Origin: CAYUEQ01 sp964443805
GTDB taxonomy: Bacteria; Bacillota_I; Bacilli_A; RF39; UBA660
Direction: 5' to 3'
DNA: 18,933 bases
Assembly (NCBI GenBank): GCA_964443805.1
Contig: CAYUEQ010000016.1
Coordinates: 1 to 18,933 of the forward strand
The notes beneath the pieces were generated by a model, which made no database searches, had not been told where the DNA came from, and was given only the letters and a program-made list of their open reading frames with translations. How positions within the stretch are numbered: position 1 is the stretch's first letter; every line of letters begins with the position of its first letter. The position numbers and the translations under genes were made by a program. This document shows, in pieces, positions 14,380 through 18,933 of this stretch.

Positions 14380-14911
14380 CTTCATATATACCATGAATCT
14401 TTTCTAAGTCATTTGGATTTAAGTTTTCTACTACCCAATCATTTTTTACTTTGTTAACAACAAATATAATAGTATGATCTTTAGTATCAGTATTTGTTTT
14501 CATTTTATTTAATTGATACTCTGCATATTTTTCTTCGTTTAACTCATTATCTTCTTTCAAAAATTCATCTTGATTAGAATTGAAATATGCTTCTACTTCT
14601 TTTTGAACTTTCATTAAATCATAGACATTTATATTTACGGTTACTATAGCAGAATCATCTTCTTGTTCTACATCGGTAATTTCATATTTTAAATCTTTGT
14701 ATTGTTTTTCTAATACATCTTTGTAAAGCTCTTTATTTTCTAAACTGTAATCTTCTTGTTCTACAAACTCATCAAGTTGTGCCATTATCCCAGCATCATT
14801 TTTAGTATATCTTTCTAAATATGCTTTTACTTCATCTTCTGGTGTATTTCCACCTAAATTACATGCCGTAGAAAACAATAAAAAACTAATTATAATTAAT
14901 ATTTTTTTCAT
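14366..14911 (-). CDS. Small lipoprotein with NTF2-like (DUF4878/DUF5105-type) look
   Basis: With the ATG at 14911 the product has 181 residues: a lipoprotein signal peptide (MKKILIIISFLLFSTAC) with Cys17 as the lipidation site, then an acidic domain opening TPEDEVKAYLERYTKND. That opening and a later strand-rich part (ITDVEQEDDSAIVTVNINV, HTIIFVVNKVKNDWVVENL) resemble the NTF2-like fold of DUF4878/DUF5105 lipoproteins. I chose 14911 because AAGGATGA is 5 bases upstream and the signal peptide starts there; the longer frame would run into trpS. It is divergent from trpS and ends in its own terminator. It would sit on the outer face of the membrane; its function is unknown. Confidence 0.82.
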   Translation of the reverse strand: MKKILIIISFLLFSTACNLGGNTPEDEVKAYLERYTKNDAGIMAQLDEFVEQEDYSLENKELYKDVLEKQYKDLKYEITDVEQEDDSAIVTVNINVYDLMKVQKEVEAYFNSNQDEFLKEDNELNEEKYAEYQLNKMKTNTDTKDHTIIFVVNKVKNDWVVENLNPNDLEKIHGIYEEEND

Positions 14912-14996
14912 GATTATCATCCTTGCTTTTAGTATGATGTTTTTTTTCGCGTTTATACATTTTTTATGATAAACTATTTTTATTGGAAGTGATAAC

Positions 14997-16040
14997 ATGA
15001 GTAAAATAATATTAACAGGAGATCGTCCTACAGGTAAATTACATTTAGGGCATTATGTTGGTTCATTAAAAAACAGAGTTGAATTACAAAATAGCGGTTT
15101 ATATGATGATATATTTATCATGATTGCCGATGCTCAAGCATTAACAGATAATTTTGATAATCCAGAAAAGGTTAAAGAAAATATTCAAGAAGTAATGTTA
15201 GATTATCTGGCATGTGGTCTTGATCCGAATATATCAACAATATTTATTCAATCTCAAATACCTGAATTAACAGAATTAACTTTTTATTATTCTAATTTAG
15301 TTACATTAGCTAGATTACAAAGAAATCCAACTGTTAAAGAAGAATTAAAAACTAAAAGCTTTAATAAAAGTATACCAATTGGTTTTTTAACCTATCCAAT
15401 TTCTCAAACAGCAGATATCACCGCTTTTAATGCAAATATTGTCCCAGTGGGTGAGGATCAATTACCAATGATTGAACAAGCTCGAGAAATAGTTAAATCT
15501 TTTAATAATATATATGGAGAAACACTAATTTCTCCAGAGGCATTAATTCCCGATAATAAATTATGTAGAAGATTACCAGGTATTGACGGTAGTAGTAAAA
15601 TGGGAAAATCTTTAAACAACGCTATTTATTTAGCAGATAGTAAAGAAGTTATCAAACAAAAAGTTATGAGTATGTATACTGACCCAAATCATATAAGAAT
15701 TGAAGATCCAGGAAAAGTTGAAGGTAATACAGTATTTTTATATTTAGATGTTTTTTCAACTGATGAACACTTTAAAAAATACTTACCTGAATATAAAAAC
15801 TTAGAGGAATTAAAGAATCATTATCAAAAAGGTGGATTAGGTGATGTTAAAATAAAATTATTCTTAAACGATGTTCTTCAAGAAACCTTAGAGCCGATTA
15901 GAACTAAAAGAGAAGAGTTAGAAAAAGATATTGATTATCTATATAAACTACTTGAAAAAGGTTCTAAAAAAGCTAGAGAAGTTGCAATCAAAACTACTTA
16001 TCAAGTAAAAGAATCAATGGGAATTAATTACTTTAATTAA
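14997..16040 (+). CDS. trpS: Tryptophanyl-tRNA synthetase
   Basis: This class I synthetase charges tRNA-Trp. The 347-residue product has TGDRPTGKLHLGHYVGSL with the HIGH-type motif LHLGH (15-19), the tryptophan and dimer region (MIADAQALTDN, then IPIGFLTYPISQTADI), PVGEDQLPMIEQ (150-161), and a KMSKS-type loop reading KMGKS at 201-205. The sequence is of the type found in streptococci and some clostridia rather than the B. subtilis type. The ATG has GAAGTGAT upstream. No T-box or trp leader fits into the 85-base gap to the divergent lipoprotein gene. A bidirectional hairpin follows. Confidence 0.97.
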   Translation: MSKIILTGDRPTGKLHLGHYVGSLKNRVELQNSGLYDDIFIMIADAQALTDNFDNPEKVKENIQEVMLDYLACGLDPNISTIFIQSQIPELTELTFYYSNLVTLARLQRNPTVKEELKTKSFNKSIPIGFLTYPISQTADITAFNANIVPVGEDQLPMIEQAREIVKSFNNIYGETLISPEALIPDNKLCRRLPGIDGSSKMGKSLNNAIYLADSKEVIKQKVMSMYTDPNHIRIEDPGKVEGNTVFLYLDVFSTDEHFKKYLPEYKNLEELKNHYQKGGLGDVKIKLFLNDVLQETLEPIRTKREELEKDIDYLYKLLEKGSKKAREVAIKTTYQVKESMGINYFN

Positions 16041-16042
16041 AC

Positions 16043-16077
16043 AATAAAATTATCTTGTCTTATAAGATAATTTTATT
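16043..16077. terminator. Bidirectional terminator between trpS and DUF3603-like gene
   Basis: A perfect 14-bp stem (16043-16056 with 16064-16077) encloses a 7-base loop. T-rich flanks follow on both strands, so it can end both convergent genes. The last nine codons and stop of the minus-strand gene lie inside the hairpin. Confidence 0.88.
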
Positions 16078-16688
16078 ATTTCATAAATTTCGAATGTTCT
16101 TTTAGTTAAATCTTCTTTTAATTTTTCTTTTAAAATTTTATAAATTTTATCTATATCATTGTTTTTTTCATTTAACCATTCATAATATAAATATTTTAGT
16201 TTTAAAACATCTTTTTTTTCATAAAGAGTATCTATTTCTAAATTTAAAACTTTTTTTATTTCAGTTTCTTGTCTTAAAGTAGTTCTTAAGACTTTTTTTT
16301 GTTTTTCTATACTATATTTTAAAATAGTTTTATTTAAATTATGAACTATTTCAATAATATTTAAGTCATCATTTAAAAGTAATTTGCTTTTAAACATTGA
16401 TTTACCTTCCTCATTAAATTCTACTACTAAAGATGTTTTTGAATCAGCAAATATCGATGCATATTTTATTTTTTCACCATTATAGTTCTCAGTTTTATTT
16501 ATAATTTTTTCTAGGAAACTTTTTTCAACTACAATGTTGTACGATAAAAAATCTTTCATTGTTTTGCTAGATACTAAATTTAGAGGTATCTTTTTTATTC
16601 TTTCAATATTATCTTTTTTTTTCCATTCATAAAATTCATATAATTGTTCTTCATCAAAGTTAACTTTTATATCATAAAAATAATTCAA
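16050..16688 (-). CDS. DUF3603 (YjbA/UPF0736)-like protein
   Basis: The N-terminus resembles B. subtilis YjbA: MNYFYDIKVNF followed by YEFYEWKKKDNIERIKKIPL (17-36) parallels the family's FYEWRKDD.IE....VPL segment. The rest of the 212-residue protein is rich in Lys and Glu and largely helical, with no signal peptide or membrane segment. The family has no established function. The start is TTG at 16688: AGGTGG is 8 bases upstream, the TTG overlaps the preceding gene's TGA (TTGA), and the residues after it match the family start. It ends inside the terminator shared with trpS. Assignment is from memory of the family and moderately sure. Confidence 0.6.
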   Translation of the reverse strand: MNYFYDIKVNFDEEQLYEFYEWKKKDNIERIKKIPLNLVSSKTMKDFLSYNIVVEKSFLEKIINKTENYNGEKIKYASIFADSKTSLVVEFNEEGKSMFKSKLLLNDDLNIIEIVHNLNKTILKYSIEKQKKVLRTTLRQETEIKKVLNLEIDTLYEKKDVLKLKYLYYEWLNEKNNDIDKIYKILKEKLKEDLTKRTFEIYEIIKLSYKTR

Positions 16689-16888
16689 AGTTTATTCCAC
16701 CTTTCAATAGTATATATTATTAAAATTATTCCTATTAATAAAAAATATATACTGTTTTTAGTAAAAAGAAATTTTACAAACTCTAAAACACTATAATTAA
16801 CAGTAAATAAATTAAAATATAGTAAGATTACAAATAGATTAAAACTAGTAAGAAGTAGCCCTAGTACTAATAAAATAAATTTAATCAA
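16685..16888 (-). CDS. Two-helix membrane peptide, unknown
   Basis: The 67-residue product has two hydrophobic segments (about 3-28 and 46-60) joined by a short loop with NYSVLEFVKFLFTKN. I do not recognise it. It starts with TTG at 16888, preceded only by a modest GTGATG; no in-frame ATG alternative exists. It overlaps the next gene by four bases (TTGA), with that gene's ribosome binding site inside it, which supports a real two-gene operon. It is divergent from uppP. Confidence 0.6.
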   Translation of the reverse strand: MIKFILLVLGLLLTSFNLFVILLYFNLFTVNYSVLEFVKFLFTKNSIYFLLIGIILIIYTIERWNKL

Positions 16889-16932
16889 TAGACATCACAT
16901 TTAATTTTATTTCTAATTTCTGTTTTTTATTA

Positions 16933-16938
16933 TATAAT
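16933..16938 (+). promoter_or_regulatory. -10 element of uppP
   Basis: A perfect TATAAT lies 15 bases before the ATG, just before the ribosome binding site TAGGTGAT, implying a very short leader. The -35 region is weak (TTTCTA at 17 bases). Confidence 0.55.
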
Positions 16939-16953
16939 TAGGTAGGTGATAAC

Positions 16954-17772
16954 ATGACAAATATTTTAAAATACATTTTTTTAGGAATTTTACAAGGAAT
17001 AACTGAAATACTTCCTATTTCATCTTCTGGTCATTTAATGGTATTTAGATCTTTATTTAATACTAATATGTTTAATGATTTGAATTTTGAAATTGTGATT
17101 CATTTTGGTTCATTAATTGGTTTATTTATTATTTTTAGAAAAGATATTATTAAATTAATTAATTCGTTTTTTAAATACTTATTTACTAAAAATGAAAAAG
17201 TTAAAAAAGAAACCCAAGAAGATTTTAAATATTGTATGTTAATAATTATTGCAACAATTCCTGCAGCAATAGTTGGAGTAATATTTAAAGATGAATTAGA
17301 AAAAATATTAGAAAGTATTAAAATAGTAGGAATTGCTTTTTTAGTTACAGCAGCAGCTCTTCTTCTAATTAAAAATCTTAAAGGAACAAAAACAGAAAAA
17401 GAGATTACTTATTTAGATGCATTAATAATAGGATTAATGCAAGCAGTAGCTATTGTTCCTGGTTTATCTAGAAGTGGTTCAACGATAACTGCTTGTTTAT
17501 TTAGAGGATTCAAACAAAGTGTTGCAGCCAAATTTGTCTTTATGATGTTTTTTCCAATTAGTGCTGGTTCTTTTATTTTAGGTGTTGGTGATATTATAAG
17601 TAGCGGAAATTTAAACGAAGTGTTCCTACCTTATACAATTGGTTTAATCGCTTCTGTTTTTGCTACATATTTTGCTGCTAAATGGTTCTTTAAAACAATT
17701 AAAAACGGCAAACTATGGAGATTTGCCATTTATTGTATCGGTATTGGGTTGTTTACATTATTCTTTTTGTAA
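16954..17772 (+). CDS. uppP: Undecaprenyl-diphosphatase (BacA family)
   Basis: UppP dephosphorylates undecaprenyl diphosphate, regenerating the lipid carrier for peptidoglycan and other wall polymers; overexpression gives bacitracin resistance. The 272-residue integral membrane protein has about eight membrane segments and both family signatures: QGITEILPISSSGH (14-27), including catalytic Glu18, and PGLSRSGST (169-177) with the essential Ser and Arg. The ATG follows GGTGAT. Its last 15 bases overlap the convergent AAA+ gene, and no terminator separates the two. Confidence 0.97.
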   Translation: MTNILKYIFLGILQGITEILPISSSGHLMVFRSLFNTNMFNDLNFEIVIHFGSLIGLFIIFRKDIIKLINSFFKYLFTKNEKVKKETQEDFKYCMLIIIATIPAAIVGVIFKDELEKILESIKIVGIAFLVTAAALLLIKNLKGTKTEKEITYLDALIIGLMQAVAIVPGLSRSGSTITACLFRGFKQSVAAKFVFMMFFPISAGSFILGVGDIISSGNLNEVFLPYTIGLIASVFATYFAAKWFFKTIKNGKLWRFAIYCIGIGLFTLFFL

Positions 17773-18690
17773 ACTTACTAACTGTACCCCTTCTGCTTCA
17801 ATTATTTCTTTAAATTCTTTTTCGAATTTTTTTATTTCTTTTATTTTAGTATCTTCATATATACTTTTAGCATTGATAAGTGCATGGTATATATTTTTTA
17901 TCCGTACTTCTTTTTCGTTGTCAAATAAAGCATATGAGAATGCATTAGAAATAATTGTTAAACAAATATCTGGATATCTTGATGAAATTTCATATATTCT
18001 TTTATATTCACTAGTAAAATCAATAATAAACCTAAATATTTTTTCGATTATAAAAGGAGAATATCCTAAAGTAATTCCTGTTTTATTTTCAATTTTAGGA
18101 TATGTTCCAATTAAAACCTTTAAACAGTCTTCTTCATTTAATTCAGGTATATCAACTTTTTGAAATCTTCTTAAAAAAGCTCTATCTCTTAATATATACG
18201 TTTCATACTCTTCTGTTGTTGTTGCACCAATCATTTTTATACTTCCACGATCTAGTCCTGGTTTTATCATATTTGCAAAATCCAAATTGTTATCTTGATT
18301 TTTATTTACTAGTAGATGAACTTCGTCAATAAATAGAATTACATTTGTTTGTTCTTTTAACTCGTCAATTAATAGTTGCATTCTATTTTCAACTTGTCCT
18401 TCACTAACAGTTGATCCAAGAAGAGCTGTTATATTAATTTTTACTAAACGCCAATTTTTAATGGCATCAGGAACTAATCCTTTTTGTATTCTATAACCAA
18501 GACCTTCAACTAAAGCTGTTTTCCCTACTCCTGGTTTACCAACTAATAAAGCACTTTTTTCTGGTGTAAGTAAAGTTAAAGTCATTTCCTTTATTTCTTT
18601 ATCACGAGCAATTGATGGATCAGTAATATAATTGTTTTTTGTATAATCTTCACCATAACGTTCTAACATACTAATTTTTTCTTGATTCAT
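17758..18690 (-). CDS. Stand-alone AAA+ ATPase like ClpA/ClpB first module
   Basis: The 310-residue protein resembles only the first ATPase module of ClpA/ClpB/ClpC chaperones. It opens with ERYGEDYTKN, like the linker before ClpB D1. It then has Walker A GKPGVGKT (51-58), Walker B ILFIDE (118-123), sensor 1 region IGATTTEEY (154-162) and the Arg-finger region RDRAFLRRF (168-176), followed by a helical lid. It lacks the N-terminal substrate domain, the ClpB middle coiled coil, the second ATPase module and any ClpP-binding loop. The ATG follows AAGGAAG and a good promoter lies at 18733-18761. It probably remodels a protein partner as a hexamer, but the partner is unknown. Confidence 0.85.
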   Translation of the reverse strand: MNQEKISMLERYGEDYTKNNYITDPSIARDKEIKEMTLTLLTPEKSALLVGKPGVGKTALVEGLGYRIQKGLVPDAIKNWRLVKINITALLGSTVSEGQVENRMQLLIDELKEQTNVILFIDEVHLLVNKNQDNNLDFANMIKPGLDRGSIKMIGATTTEEYETYILRDRAFLRRFQKVDIPELNEEDCLKVLIGTYPKIENKTGITLGYSPFIIEKIFRFIIDFTSEYKRIYEISSRYPDICLTIISNAFSYALFDNEKEVRIKNIYHALINAKSIYEDTKIKEIKKFEKEFKEIIEAEGVQLVSLQKE

Positions 18691-18732
18691 TTTAACAACT
18701 TCCTTCTACTTTTAATATAGCTCTATATTTAA

Positions 18733-18761
18733 ATTGTATAACATTTTAATAAAAGTAACAA
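18733..18761 (-). promoter_or_regulatory. Promoter of the AAA+ ATPase gene
   Basis: On the minus strand -35 TTGTTA (18756-18761) and -10 TACAAT (18733-18738) are 17 bases apart. The leader would be about 35 bases. Confidence 0.65.
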
Positions 18762-18817
18762 ATTATATAAATAATTTTACAGACTTTGCGTAAAATAAAA
18801 TATAGCTATTTTAAATA

Positions 18818-18847
18818 TTGACATAATATTCAAATATGTTATATAAT
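18818..18847 (+). promoter_or_regulatory. Promoter of tRNA-Asn
   Basis: A perfect -35 TTGACA (18818-18823) and perfect -10 TATAAT (18842-18847) are separated by 18 bases and end 8 bases before the tRNA. This is the best consensus promoter in the window, as expected for a stable RNA operon. Confidence 0.88.
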
Positions 18848-18855
18848 GTGTTTGT

Positions 18856-18932
18856 GCCTGATTAGCTCAGTTGGTAGTAGCGCACGGCTGTTAACCGTTA
18901 GGTCGTAGGTTCGAGTCCTACATCAGGCGCCA
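18856..18932 (+). tRNA. tRNA-Asn (anticodon GTT)
   Basis: The acceptor stem GCCTGAT pairs perfectly with ATCAGGC; the discriminator is G and CCA is encoded. The anticodon arm ACGGC-TGTTAAC-CGTT carries GTT, read as Asn. The T arm GTAGG-TTCGAGT-CCTAC is perfect. The D arm is slightly unusual: GCT pairs with AGC, but the fourth position is C opposite T, and the D-loop side has one more base than the common GGTAGAGC form, making 77 bases with CCA. It is the only RNA gene seen and may begin a cluster beyond the window. Confidence 0.93.
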
Positions 18933-18933
18933 T

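Noticed and set aside
14912..14998. N-terminal extension of the lipoprotein gene into trpS
   Set aside because: The extension would place 29 residues before a clear lipoprotein signal peptide, and the ribosome binding site fits the ATG at 14911.
17660..18163. 167-residue plus-strand frame across the uppP and AAA+ gene ends
   Set aside because: It overlaps two confidently assigned genes and its content looks like complement of coding sequence.
18774..18796. ATTTTAC/GTAAAAT inverted repeat between the AAA+ gene and tRNA promoters
   Set aside because: The stem is AT-rich with a 9-base loop and no T-tract, and such repeats are expected by chance at this composition.

Overview
The window is very AT-rich, tightly packed DNA with Bacilli-type gene order. 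The order dacB-spmA-spmB-rluB, followed by rimP-nusA-ylxR-infB-rbfA-truB-rpsO-pnp, matches two conserved blocks known from Bacillus subtilis. At least five genes (rluB, spmA, spmB, ylxR and a small membrane protein) stop at TGA, so the standard bacterial code applies and this is not a Mycoplasma. Small genes, ATGA overlaps, TTG starts, the missing ylxQ and ribF and a shortened rimP suggest a reduced-genome, probably host-associated, uncultured member of Bacilli. The two Spm proteins suggest a spore former or a descendant of one. The taxonomic placement is inference from gene order and composition.

Layout, with most genes on the minus strand. Bases 18933 to 17758 hold a tRNA-Asn (plus strand, perfect-consensus promoter), then a divergent stand-alone ClpB-D1-like AAA+ ATPase that meets uppP tail to tail. 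uppP is divergent from a two-gene operon, a two-helix membrane peptide and a DUF3603/YjbA-like protein. That operon converges on trpS, with a 14-bp-stem hairpin shared by both ends. trpS is divergent from a lipoprotein gene.

Bases 14340 to 11300 hold two genes unrelated to their neighbours: a DnaQ-type exonuclease with a C-terminal BRCT domain, and a 401-residue protein whose C-terminus looks like the HEPN domain of the ApeA abortive-infection family. A perfect 20-bp palindrome lies just upstream of the ApeA-like gene's probable promoter. The block is flanked by two 23-bp direct repeats that differ at one base and each lie in a terminator hairpin. This is the most likely defence element in the window.

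Bases 11255 to 7896 form the dacB-spmA-spmB-rluB operon plus a small membrane-anchored four-cysteine protein. Bases 7882 to 1 hold the translation and RNA-metabolism block. It opens with a clear promoter followed at once by a terminator-like hairpin with a poor U-tract, a candidate NusA-controlled attenuator. It then runs through a one-domain RimP, NusA, YlxR, IF-2 and RbfA to a strong terminator. After that come TruB, an unrecognised protein where ribF usually sits, S15 with its own promoter, a terminator, and PNPase, which runs off the window edge. No gene-free stretch exceeds 300 bases; the gaps of roughly 150 to 220 bases are described as individual features.
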